Source: Bacillota bacterium (GTDB lineage: Bacteria; Bacillota; Negativicutes; Sporomusales; Sporomusaceae). From it: a stretch of DNA of 29,147 nt. Positions 7,495 through 15,253 of the stretch are shown piece by piece. The DNA lies in contig JAEZVB010000151.1 in the NCBI GenBank assembly GCA_023443285.1, positions 1 to 29,147 of the forward strand, read 5' to 3'. The translations under genes were made by a program, and so were the position numbers. How positions within the stretch are numbered: the first letter of the stretch is position 1; each line of letters starts with the position of its first letter. The notes under the pieces are model-generated. The model was not told where the DNA came from, searched no databases, and saw only the letters and a list, made by a program, of their open reading frames with translations.

Positions 7495-8343
7495 TCACTC
7501 CTTTTTGGTAAGCTCCCGGTACAGTTCGGCAAGCCTAAGCGTAATGCTGCCAGAACCTGTATGGTTTTGGCCAATAGGAAATCCGTCAAGCCTCTTTACC
7601 GGAATAACTTCCATAACAGAACTTGTTAAAAATATTTCGTCAGCTTCGGTCAGTTCTATCGGCTTCACTCGCCTTACTTCTACCAAAATACCAGCCGCCT
7701 GCGCTAGTTTTATAATACAATTCCGGGTAATGCCGGGTAAAATTCCGCTATTTTCGTCCGGCGTAATTAACCGGCCTTTTGTAGCCAAAAACAAATTGCT
7801 CATTGACCCTTCGGCTACAAACCCCTCCGTATTGAGCATAAGAGCTTCCTGAGCTCCCTGGGCTTTGGCCTCAGTCTTAGCAAGAATATTGTCAAGATAG
7901 TTGGCTGACTTAATCTTTACCAGTGGCGAAGATAGGTTACGCTGCAGCGTAACCGTAACGATATCCCAGCCTGCTGCCGGCAATGGCGGCGGCAGCGGCG
8001 AAGCAAATATCGTTATTGCCGGTTGTCCACAACTCCCAGGATCAGGGCGCGCCATCCCCAGCCCCCTGGATACAGTCAAACGTACAGAAGCATTTTTTAA
8101 TTCATTACGTTCTAACACGCTCGCAATCGCGCTAGTAAGCTTTGTATGTGCCGGCAGCTTCGGCCAATGCAAAAAATCGGCAGCCTCTGCCAAACGCTTT
8201 AGATGCTGCTCAAGTCTAAATACTTTGCCATTATAAGCACGCATGGTTTCAAATAAACCATGTCCGTATAGGAAGCTATGGTCTAATGGTGAAATAACAG
8301 GTTCGTCCGCTGAAATAAGCCGGCCATTGAAGTAAATAATCAT
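7495..8343 (-). CDS. pabC: Aminodeoxychorismate lyase PabC (class IV PLP enzyme)
   Basis: PLP enzyme of the branched-chain aminotransferase fold that splits 4-amino-4-deoxychorismate into p-aminobenzoate and pyruvate. Visible marks are FLYGHGLFETMRAYNG at 24-39, the PLP lysine K145 in KSANYL, and EGFVAEGSMSNLF near 173-185. Length of 282 is usual. Context with pabA and pabB makes PabC the best reading over D-amino-acid or branched-chain transaminase, which share the fold. ATG at 8343 sits 19 bases after the pabB stop with a purine-rich GGGAAGG somewhat far upstream. The product is a folate precursor and so feeds the C1 carrier of the Wood-Ljungdahl pathway. Confidence 0.87.
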   Translation of the reverse strand: MIIYFNGRLISADEPVISPLDHSFLYGHGLFETMRAYNGKVFRLEQHLKRLAEAADFLHWPKLPAHTKLTSAIASVLERNELKNASVRLTVSRGLGMARPDPGSCGQPAITIFASPLPPPLPAAGWDIVTVTLQRNLSSPLVKIKSANYLDNILAKTEAKAQGAQEALMLNTEGFVAEGSMSNLFLATKGRLITPDENSGILPGITRNCIIKLAQAAGILVEVRRVKPIELTEADEIFLTSSVMEVIPVKRLDGFPIGQNHTGSGSITLRLAELYRELTKKE

Positions 8344-8362
8344 TGTATCAGCAGCCTTCCCT

Positions 8363-9769
8363 TTACACTTGATAACCCAAGGCTCGCATCAGTGCCCGTG
8401 CCTTATCCAAACTCTCCTCATACTCAAGTTCTGGTACAGAATCGGCTACTATACCGCCACCAGCCTGACAGTAAGCGCGGTCACCCTTAATAACAAAAGT
8501 ACGAATAACAATATTCAAATCGGCATCGCCGTTAAAATCAATATAACCGATAGAGCCAGTATAGATGCTGCGGCGAACTTTCTCAAGTTCGTCGATAATC
8601 TCCATCGCCCTCACCTTGGGAGCGCCGGTAATAGAGCCACCGGGGAATGATGCAGTAATTAAATCGACAATATCTTTGCCGTCAGCGAGTTCACCTACCA
8701 CGGTTGACACCAGGTGAAACACGGTCGCATATTCTTCCAATCGGATTAAGTCTGGAACACGAACACTGCCATATTTACATACTCGTCCCAAATCATTGCG
8801 TTCCAGATCGATAATCATAACTAATTCGGCCCGGTCTTTCTCGCTGGCAAGCAGCTCTTCCCGAAACCTCTGATCAGTTTCGGGATCTTTCCCCCTAGGT
8901 TTTGTTCCTTTTATTGGCCTAGTCTCTACCATTTTGTCAGTAACTAACATATAACGTTCGGGCGAAGCGCTGGCCACTATTACTTCACCAAAATTCAAAT
9001 AAGAGGCAAACGGCGCTGGATTAATATGGCGCAAATACCTATATAACTCGTAAGGCGGAACCGTTACCTTAGCATTTAATCGCTGGGTTAGGTTAACTTG
9101 AAAAATATCGCCGGCGGCAATATAGTCAATACCCTGTTGTACCATCGCGCAATGACCCTCGCGTGTAAAGTTGGACTGGTAATCGCCTTCAGGTACTTGC
9201 GGCTTAGGCTCAGGCAATGGAGCAGCCATATTCACCAGCGCGATTAACTCATCAATACGGCTATTAGCTCGCTTCTGTCTTACCTGTTCATCGTGCTCAG
9301 GAAAGCCATTAGCGGCAACATAGGCTTTACTGGTGTGATGATCAATAATTAATACAGTATCATAAAAACCCAGCACGCAATCCGGATTATCTAAATCATC
9401 AATACTTGCATCCGGGATAGTTTCGAGCAAATACCCCATATCATAGGCAAAATAACCGATAATTCCTCCTGTTAAAGGTGGTAATCCTGCTACTTTTTGA
9501 GTTTTGTATATCTTAAGCAAACGCTTTAATTCGGCAAAGGGATTGCCCTCAAACGTTCGACTGTCGCCTTTTTCTTTAATACATATGGTCTGGCCTTTAC
9601 TGGAAAATACCAAAAATGGGTCGCGGGCAATAAAGGAGTAGCGCCCCATACCATTAATATCCTTGCCGCTGTCTAAAAACACACTATAGGGCTGCTGGGC
9701 AAACAGCGCAAACACCTCAGCGGGCGGCAAAGCAAGCGTTATTTCGCGAATCATCGGTATCGGGTTCAT
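8363..9769 (-). CDS. pabB: Aminodeoxychorismate synthase component I (PabB)
   Basis: Chorismate-utilising enzyme that makes 4-amino-4-deoxychorismate with ammonia from PabA. PabB is chosen over TrpE because residues 285-289 are PIKGT, with the lysine diagnostic of PabB, where anthranilate synthase has PIAGT. SASPERY at 267-273 and GGSITGAPK near 377-385 are family signatures. ATG at 9769 shares one base with the pabA stop (TAATG) and has AAAGGGGA upstream, so I prefer it to the longer frame starting at 9802 inside pabA. The protein is 468 residues. Coupled translation would keep the two subunits balanced. Confidence 0.93.
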   Translation of the reverse strand: MNPIPMIREITLALPPAEVFALFAQQPYSVFLDSGKDINGMGRYSFIARDPFLVFSSKGQTICIKEKGDSRTFEGNPFAELKRLLKIYKTQKVAGLPPLTGGIIGYFAYDMGYLLETIPDASIDDLDNPDCVLGFYDTVLIIDHHTSKAYVAANGFPEHDEQVRQKRANSRIDELIALVNMAAPLPEPKPQVPEGDYQSNFTREGHCAMVQQGIDYIAAGDIFQVNLTQRLNAKVTVPPYELYRYLRHINPAPFASYLNFGEVIVASASPERYMLVTDKMVETRPIKGTKPRGKDPETDQRFREELLASEKDRAELVMIIDLERNDLGRVCKYGSVRVPDLIRLEEYATVFHLVSTVVGELADGKDIVDLITASFPGGSITGAPKVRAMEIIDELEKVRRSIYTGSIGYIDFNGDADLNIVIRTFVIKGDRAYCQAGGGIVADSVPELEYEESLDKARALMRALGYQV

Positions 9770-10371
9770 TACCGGCTGTCCCCTTTCCTCAGGCAATTCC
9801 AATTAGGCTTTAATGCCAAAAAGTTCTTTAACATGTCATGTCCATTTTGCGTAAGAATCGATTCAGGATGAAATTGTACGCCTTCAATATCATAATCCTT
9901 ATGACGAATCCCCATAATTTCACCTTGATCGGTCTCGGCGCTAATAGTAAAACAGTCAGGCAAGGTTTCTCGCTTCACAATTAGCGAGTGATACCTAGCT
10001 GCCGTGAGCGGACTCTCAATACCGGCAAAAACACCTTTGCCATCGTGATACACGAGTGAAGTTTTGCCATGCATCATCCGGGGCGCCCGTACAACGTCCC
10101 CGCCAAAAGCCTGCCCCATAGCCTGATGTCCCAGGCAAACTCCGAGCATAGGTATCTTGCCTTTGAAATGTTGAATGAGTTCCAGACTAATACCGGCTTC
10201 ATTAGGCGTGCATGGACCAGGAGATAGGATAATATGATCTGGTCGTATATCTTCAATGTGAGCAATTGTCAGCTTATCATTGCGAAAAACCCGGATGTCC
10301 TCTCCCATTTCGCCAAGGTATTGGACAAGATTGTATACAAAAGAATCGTAGTTATCTATCATTACTATCAA
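9769..10371 (-). CDS. pabA: PabA-type glutamine amidotransferase
   Basis: Class I glutaminase subunit supplying ammonia to PabB. The oxyanion and nucleophile loop is LGVCLGHQAMGQAFG with C79, and the other catalytic residues H167 and E169 lie in EGVQFHPES. DNYDSFVYNLVQYLGE at the N terminus is typical. I start at TTG (10371), seven bases after GGGGGG; an ATG three codons later is the alternative. In many Firmicutes this protein also serves anthranilate synthase (TrpG), so a dual role is possible. It is the first gene of the pab-fdhD-moe run and has its own candidate promoter at 10393-10422. Confidence 0.92.
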   Translation of the reverse strand: MIVMIDNYDSFVYNLVQYLGEMGEDIRVFRNDKLTIAHIEDIRPDHIILSPGPCTPNEAGISLELIQHFKGKIPMLGVCLGHQAMGQAFGGDVVRAPRMMHGKTSLVYHDGKGVFAGIESPLTAARYHSLIVKRETLPDCFTISAETDQGEIMGIRHKDYDIEGVQFHPESILTQNGHDMLKNFLALKPNWNCLRKGDSR

Positions 10372-10392
10372 AGATATGCCCCCCTTGGCACT

Positions 10393-10422
10393 ATTTTAAC
10401 ACAGCCTGTCTTTGCTATACAA
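10393..10422 (-). promoter_or_regulatory. Candidate promoter for the pabA-to-moeA operon
   Basis: Minus strand TTGTAT (10422-10417), 18-base spacer, TAAAAT (10398-10393), 21 bases before the TTG start. It is situated after the hydA terminator, as expected for a new transcription unit. Confidence 0.55.
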
Positions 10423-10445
10423 ACTGCGTAATATTCAAGTTAAAG

Positions 10446-10479
10446 AATGAGGACGGCTATATTAGAAGCCGTCCTCATT
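10446..10479 (-). terminator. Terminator of the hydCBA operon
   Basis: A perfect 13-bp inverted repeat, AATGAGGACGGCT / AGCCGTCCTCATT, closes an 8-base loop 14 bases after the hydA stop. On the minus strand CTTTAACTTG follows, a weak U tail. Confidence 0.8.
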
Positions 10480-10493
10480 GCTGTTACAACCCC

Positions 10494-12239
10494 TTACTTG
10501 TTCTGGGGATGATAATGGGTGTGAAGCAGTTCATGGGATTTGTGGCCAAGCGGTTTACCCAGGAACTCGTCATACAATGCTTTGACTGCCGGATTCTTAT
10601 GAGACTGACGAATTGCTTTATTGCAGTCTTCCTGATACAGACCGGCCATCCGGGCTTCCTTGGTTGCTGTAGTAGTACCCCAAGGTTGACCGCCGCCACC
10701 AATGCAGCCGCCAGGGCAGCACATAATTTCGACAAATTTGTAGTCACATTCGCCTGCCTTGATTTTATCAAGAATAACACGGGCATTTTTGAGGCCGTTA
10801 GCAATTGCGACTTTGACTTTGGTTCCATCAAGGTCTACTTCTGCTTCTTTTACGCCTGTTAGGCCGCGGATATCTTTGAAATCAAGGTTTGCCAGGTCTT
10901 TGCCGGTAACTACTTCGTACACAGTACGAAGAGCTGCTTCCATAACGCCGCCGGAAGTACCGAAGATTACTGCTGCACCGGTGGACATACCCATCGGATT
11001 ATCAAATTCTTCGTCAGCTAGCTTATTGAAGTCAAATCCGGATTGTTTGATCATGCGAGCCAGTTCGCGGGTAGTGAGTACAACGTCTACATCGCGATAG
11101 CCGCTGTCATTCATTTCCGGACGGGCGCTCTCCCGTTTTTTGGCAACGCAAGGCATGATGGACACAGAAACGATTGAGCTCGCATCAATGCCGGCTTTTT
11201 GTGGATAGTAGGTTTTAACTAAGGCGCCAAACATTTGCTGTGGTGATTTGCAGCTTGATACATTTGGCAATAATTCTGGATAGAAGGTTTCAACAAAGTT
11301 GATCCAGCCTGGGCTGCAAGAGGTGATGAGCGGCAACGCTCCGCCTTTACCCATTCTCTCTAGTAGTTCGCTGCCTTCTTCCATTATGGTTACGTCAGCA
11401 GAGAAGTCGGTATCAAATACTTTGTCAAAGCCTAACCGCCGGAGGGCGGCTACCATTTTTCCAGTAGTAATGGTGCCAGGCTCCATACCAAATTCTTCAC
11501 CCAAGGCCACCCGTACTGCCGGTGCTACTTGGACAACTACATGTTTTTCTTGGTTGCCAAGCGCTTGCCATACTTTTTCGGTTTCATCTTTTTCATATAA
11601 GGCACCTACCGGACATACGGATATACATTGTCCGCAGTATACGCAAGTGGATTCTTGCAGCGTCCGGTCAAAGGCTGTGGTAATTTCATATTCAACAGAG
11701 CGATGGGCGGTATTGATAGCACCAACAGTCTGTACTTCTTGGCACATTTCTACACAACGTCCGCATTTTACGCACTTGGACATGTCGCGAACGATAGCAC
11801 CATTAGAATCTTCGATGGGTAATTGTTTTGGCTCGTTTTTAAATAGCGGTTTGGTGATGCCGAAATCGCGTGTGAGTTTTTGCAGTTCGCAGTTAGTGCT
11901 TCTTACGCATTTTAGGCAATCTTGCGGATGCTCGGCCAGGATGAGCTCAAGCACATCTTTTCTGGCTTGGCGTACGGCCGGGCTATTGGTGATAAAATCA
12001 GCACCGTCCCACACTTCATTACCGCAAGCAGTTTTTAATTTTTTCTGACCTTTAACTTCTACGACACATACCCGGCAGGTAGCGCGTACTTTAAGGTCAG
12101 GATGGTAGCATAATACGGGAATCTCTACCCCTACCATTTTAGCGGCATCCAGGATAAGTGTGGTCTCTGGGCATGATACAGGAATGCCGTCTATGGTAAT
12201 ATTGACTATCTTATTTGGATCTGATGCATGATGACCCAT
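10494..12239 (-). CDS. hydA: [FeFe]-hydrogenase catalytic subunit HydA
   Basis: Catalytic subunit of a trimeric NAD(P)-linked hydrogenase. Domains in order: [2Fe-2S] (C44, C55, C58, C72); His-ligated [4Fe-4S] (H104, C108, C111, C117); two ferredoxin [4Fe-4S] sites (C156/159/162/166 and C199/202/205/209); then the H-cluster domain. Its signatures are L1 TSCSPGW (306-312), L2 MPC with C364 and L3 MCCPGGC with C508 and C512. L1 has Ser where TSCCPxW has its second Cys, and extra cysteines appear at 330 (SSCKSPQQ) and 507. The hydB stop overlaps a GTG at 12242; the ATG at 12239 has better spacing to GAGGTGAG. There is no NuoG-like extra C-terminal [2Fe-2S] domain. Cytoplasmic; bifurcation is discussed under hydB. 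Confidence 0.95.
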   Translation of the reverse strand: MGHHASDPNKIVNITIDGIPVSCPETTLILDAAKMVGVEIPVLCYHPDLKVRATCRVCVVEVKGQKKLKTACGNEVWDGADFITNSPAVRQARKDVLELILAEHPQDCLKCVRSTNCELQKLTRDFGITKPLFKNEPKQLPIEDSNGAIVRDMSKCVKCGRCVEMCQEVQTVGAINTAHRSVEYEITTAFDRTLQESTCVYCGQCISVCPVGALYEKDETEKVWQALGNQEKHVVVQVAPAVRVALGEEFGMEPGTITTGKMVAALRRLGFDKVFDTDFSADVTIMEEGSELLERMGKGGALPLITSCSPGWINFVETFYPELLPNVSSCKSPQQMFGALVKTYYPQKAGIDASSIVSVSIMPCVAKKRESARPEMNDSGYRDVDVVLTTRELARMIKQSGFDFNKLADEEFDNPMGMSTGAAVIFGTSGGVMEAALRTVYEVVTGKDLANLDFKDIRGLTGVKEAEVDLDGTKVKVAIANGLKNARVILDKIKAGECDYKFVEIMCCPGGCIGGGGQPWGTTTATKEARMAGLYQEDCNKAIRQSHKNPAVKALYDEFLGKPLGHKSHELLHTHYHPQNK

Positions 12240-12241
12240 CA

Positions 12242-13543
12242 CTACTCACCTCTTTCCTGTTCAGTAAAGCAGACTTTTGCCGGACATTTCTTGTTCAGGT
12301 GATCGTTAAATTCATCTTTGAAGAGTTTCCAGCAAGTATTTAATGCTACTGCTGCCGATTGTCCTAAGCCGCAGAAGGATGCATTGGTCATGGTGTTAAT
12401 AAGTTGCTTGAGTACTGCCATGTCTTCTTCAGTGGCTTCGCCGCCTGAGAGTTTGCACAGTATGGCATAGATCTGCTTGTTGCCTTCCCGGCAAGGAGTG
12501 CATTTACCGCAGGATTCGTGAATGAAGAATTCGGTTACGCCTTTGAGGTAGTCGATTACACAGACGTCTTCATCCATTACTACGATAGCGCCTGAGCCTA
12601 CCGATAAGCCGGCATTTCTGAGCGCTTTGTAGCAATACTCGGTATCAAGCTGAGCTGCGCTGCCAATAGGTCCAGATTGACCGCCTAGATGGAAGAATTT
12701 AAGTTTCTTGCCATTTGGTATACCGCCGCCCAGTTCAGGGTCATAGATACAATCTTTCAGGCTTACACCAAAAGGAATTTCATATACGCCACGTTTTGCC
12801 ACATTACCGGACAGGCAAATGAGCTTGGTACCGCCGCTGTCTTTGGTGCCATAGCTTAGGTACTTGTCGCCGCCTTCTAGTACGATGGTGGGGATGGTCG
12901 CAATACTCTCTACGTTGTTAACTAGGGTTGGCATTAAGAATAAGCCGACTTCTGCCAGATGAGGCGGTTTAATCCGCGGACGGCCGGCTTTGCCTTCAAT
13001 AGAATTGAGTAGTGCAGAGTTTTCGCCGCATACATATGCACCGGCACCTGTCATGATGTGAATGTTGAATTCAAAGTTAGTGCCTTGAATGTTTTTGCCA
13101 AGATAGCCTGCCTTCACGGCATTATCAATGGCGCTTTGGAATACTTTTTGGATGGCGCGGTATTCGCCGCGGATATAGATGTAGCCGTCATGAGAGTTAA
13201 ATACATAACCGGCAATGGTCATGCCTTCGATTACTCTCAGGGGATCTTGGCCAAGCAGAATTTTGTCTTTAAAGGTTCCTGGTTCGCCTTCGTCGGCATT
13301 GATAACGATATATTTAGGGAATTCAGGGATTTCCAAGAGTTGTTCCCATTTTGAACCTGCAGGGTAAGCGGCGCCGCCGCGTCCGAGCAGTTTTGCTTTC
13401 TTTACTTCTTCAATGATTTCTTCGGGTTTCATGGTGAAAGCTTTTTTGAGTCCTTGGTAGCCTCCTGCTTTCACATATTCTTCAACAGAATCAGGCTGAA
13501 TTACGCCACAGTTATTTGAAATAAGTGTCTTTATTTTTGACAT
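12242..13543 (-). CDS. hydB: HydB, NuoF-like flavin subunit, short form
   Basis: FMN and NAD(H)-binding subunit. FMN/NADH motifs are GRGGAAYPAGSKW (54-66) and NADEGEPGTFKDK (82-94). The [4Fe-4S] site has C345, C348, C351 in ESCGKCTPCREG plus C391. At 433 residues it is only the complex I NuoF core. The N-terminal thioredoxin-like [2Fe-2S] domain and the C-terminal two-cluster ferredoxin domain of roughly 600-residue HydB proteins are missing. The end CPAKVC followed by eight residues looks like the stub of the C-terminal extension. ATG follows GGGGGG and overlaps hydC by 13 bases. Such short HydB forms are reported in NADH-dependent, ferredoxin-independent hydrogenases of syntrophs, so bifurcation should not be assumed. 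Confidence 0.93.
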   Translation of the reverse strand: MSKIKTLISNNCGVIQPDSVEEYVKAGGYQGLKKAFTMKPEEIIEEVKKAKLLGRGGAAYPAGSKWEQLLEIPEFPKYIVINADEGEPGTFKDKILLGQDPLRVIEGMTIAGYVFNSHDGYIYIRGEYRAIQKVFQSAIDNAVKAGYLGKNIQGTNFEFNIHIMTGAGAYVCGENSALLNSIEGKAGRPRIKPPHLAEVGLFLMPTLVNNVESIATIPTIVLEGGDKYLSYGTKDSGGTKLICLSGNVAKRGVYEIPFGVSLKDCIYDPELGGGIPNGKKLKFFHLGGQSGPIGSAAQLDTEYCYKALRNAGLSVGSGAIVVMDEDVCVIDYLKGVTEFFIHESCGKCTPCREGNKQIYAILCKLSGGEATEEDMAVLKQLINTMTNASFCGLGQSAAVALNTCWKLFKDEFNDHLNKKCPAKVCFTEQERGE

Positions 13544-14055
13544 GAGGACACCCCCCGGTAACTATTAACAATTTCAGCTACCTTGGCTGCTGTTAGGTTA
13601 CCATAGACTTCTTCGCCGATTTTGGCTACCGGGCCAATATCGCATGCGCCAACGCAGTTAGTGTGCATCAACGTGAAGAGTTTATCAGGCGTTGTCTGGC
13701 CAAGGCCTATACCTAATACATCTTCAAACATTTTTACAACTGCGTCTGCTTTTGTAATATGACAGGGAGTGCTCTTGCAAATCTCAATAACATATTTGCC
13801 TTGTGGTTTTATACTAAACATTGCATAGAAAGTTAATACGTCATGTACTTTGGTTACGGGCAGTTCCAACTCGCGTGCTACAACTTCCGCCCATTCTTCG
13901 GCTACATAATTTTCACCGGACGCACATTGAATATCCAATAATATCGATAACAGCTGTTCTTTTTCTTTGTTATACTTGTTGATAATCGCCTTGACTTGCT
14001 CATACTGCTTAACAATTCCTAATGCCTGGTCTTTTGTGACTTTTGAACAACACAT
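13531..14055 (-). CDS. hydC: HydC, NuoE-like [2Fe-2S] subunit
   Basis: Thioredoxin-like [2Fe-2S] subunit that partners the flavin subunit. Ligands are C93, C98, C134 and C138 (C-x4-C-x35-C-x3-C, ending NCVGACD). The helical N-terminal region with VHDVLTFYAMF is typical of NuoE. I choose ATG at 14055, behind AAAGGGTGAG, giving 174 residues. The frame continues upstream to 14145, but that start has GAGG only two bases away and adds an unusual hydrophobic stretch. First gene of hydCBA; the Rex-like site at 14153-14170 suggests NADH/NAD+ control. Confidence 0.93.
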   Translation of the reverse strand: MCCSKVTKDQALGIVKQYEQVKAIINKYNKEKEQLLSILLDIQCASGENYVAEEWAEVVARELELPVTKVHDVLTFYAMFSIKPQGKYVIEICKSTPCHITKADAVVKMFEDVLGIGLGQTTPDKLFTLMHTNCVGACDIGPVAKIGEEVYGNLTAAKVAEIVNSYRGVSSCQK

Positions 14056-14152
14056 TCTTGTTATCTCACCCTTTCTTTGCCATCTTGCATTATCAAGAAA
14101 GGCCAGCACCCAAAGGATAGTGATGAATGTTATAGTATTGAACATATCCTCT

Positions 14153-14170
14153 TTGTGAAAATTTGCTCAA
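14153..14170. promoter_or_regulatory. Rex-like operator upstream of hydC
   Basis: TTGTGAAAATTTGCTCAA on the plus strand. Against TTGTGAA-N4-TTCACAA, the left half is 7/7, the right half 5/7, spacing is exact and the centre is AATT, as in the fdhF site. It is about 100 bases ahead of the hydC ATG. A nearby interrupted palindrome, ATTGTTACAAT (14184-14194), may add to it. Rex control of hydrogenase genes is known in clostridia and relatives; here it is inference. Confidence 0.55.
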
Positions 14171-14205
14171 TTTCAATTGTATTATTGTTACAATAGATGG
14201 AACTT

Positions 14206-14236
14206 AGGGTCAGTGACGTTCCGCCTGACTGACCCT
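14206..14236 (-). terminator. Hairpin between metF and hydC
   Basis: A perfect 9-bp repeat, AGGGTCAGT / ACTGACCCT, closes a 13-base loop 63 bases after the metF stop. No U tract follows on the minus strand, so it is either a weak terminator for the acs-hdr-met run or a 3'-end processing and stability structure. Confidence 0.5.
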
Positions 14237-14299
14237 ACAGTTCTATGAGCTAATCCTTCCATAAATCAGTGCTTAGCCAGATGATGGGAATGTCTTATT

Positions 14300-15253
14300 T
14301 TAAACTTTCGGACGCGGTAGGAAACCAGCACCCTTAACAATTTCCGGCAAGGCAGCTTCCCAGCCAACAGGCATGATATGAATACCAGCTACTCCTGGAA
14401 TTTTCTTAAGCTGATTACACAATTCAATTGCCACTTGGATACCTTCTTTTTTAGTATCCTCAGCTTTTTGCATGCGTTCAATCAAGCTATCAGGTATTTC
14501 CATGCCAGCAACGTCTTTCTTCATGTACTGCAATGCTTTTACCGAACGTACAGGCAGAATACCGGCAGTAATCTTGGTTCTCTCATGAATACCACGAGCT
14601 ACTACCATTTCCATGAAACGGGCAAACTTTTCAACATCAAATATTGCCTGGGTTTGAATGAAGTCGGCACCTGCGTTTACTTTCTTTTCAAGACGAATGG
14701 CACGGAATTCAAACGGATCGCCAAAAGGATTTTCTACGGCACCGATAAAAAACTTGGGCTCATCTGTCTTGATCGCAGCATCGGACAGAAGTTTTTTGTC
14801 GTCGCGCATTTTCTTGACCATGGCAATTAATTGCACAGAATCAACATCATACACATTTTTACTTGTTGGGTGGTTACCAAACGATTGGTGGTCACCGCTT
14901 AAGCATAATACATCGCGAATACCCAGGCTATACGCTCCAAGCAAATCACTTTGCATAGCAATTCGGTTACGATCGCGGCAAGTCATCTGAATAATCGGGG
15001 TACCGCCCCCTTTAAGTACATGCACGCCAGCAGCAATACTGGACAACCGTACAATAGCGGTTTGGTTGTCTGTAAGGTTGAAGCCATCGACAATGTCTTT
15101 AAGCTCACTGGCATGATGCTCTAACTCGTGACCATTAGAATGTTGGGGTGGTCCAAGCTCGCCTGTTACCACAAAATGACCCAGAGAGTACAGTTTTTCC
15201 AGATTACTGTCTGTTTTTAAAACAGCTTGTTTATCAATAGCTACTTCGCTCAT
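14300..15253 (-). CDS. metF: Methylenetetrahydrofolate reductase MetF
   Basis: Flavoprotein reducing methylene-THF to methyl-THF, the last step of the methyl branch. The 317-residue TIM barrel shows GELGPPQHSNG near 31, LCLSGDHQ near 115-123 (the folate/FMN loop) and GADFIQTQAIFD near 196. The start is ATG at 15253, forming ATGA with the metV stop and preceded by GGGAGG; the longer open frame to 15310 lies within metV. In Moorella, MetF works in a complex with MetV, HdrABC and MvhD, and the same set lies directly upstream here. No rnfC2 is present, unlike Acetobacterium. The natural electron donor in this organism is not settled by sequence. Confidence 0.95.
   Translation of the reverse strand: MSEVAIDKQAVLKTDSNLEKLYSLGHFVVTGELGPPQHSNGHELEHHASELKDIVDGFNLTDNQTAIVRLSSIAAGVHVLKGGGTPIIQMTCRDRNRIAMQSDLLGAYSLGIRDVLCLSGDHQSFGNHPTSKNVYDVDSVQLIAMVKKMRDDKKLLSDAAIKTDEPKFFIGAVENPFGDPFEFRAIRLEKKVNAGADFIQTQAIFDVEKFARFMEMVVARGIHERTKITAGILPVRSVKALQYMKKDVAGMEIPDSLIERMQKAEDTKKEGIQVAIELCNQLKKIPGVAGIHIMPVGWEAALPEIVKGAGFLPRPKV

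Noticed and set aside
7491..7589. Extended FdhD start within pabC
   Set aside because: GTG 7490 has an ideal AAGGAG; the extension is entirely pabC sequence in another frame.
8363..10371. trpE/trpG (anthranilate synthase) instead of pabB/pabA
   Set aside because: PIKGT in the chorismate enzyme and the adjacent pabC favour aminodeoxychorismate synthase; dual use of the glutaminase remains possible.
11299..12048. 249-codon plus-strand open frame opposite hydA
   Set aside because: Lies wholly inside hydA; Ser/Thr-rich low-complexity product typical of antisense frames.
14056..14145. Longer HydC with an N-terminal hydrophobic segment that could anchor it to the membrane
   Set aside because: Its ATG has a GAGG only two bases away, while ATG 14055 has a proper site; the extension is unlike NuoE proteins.
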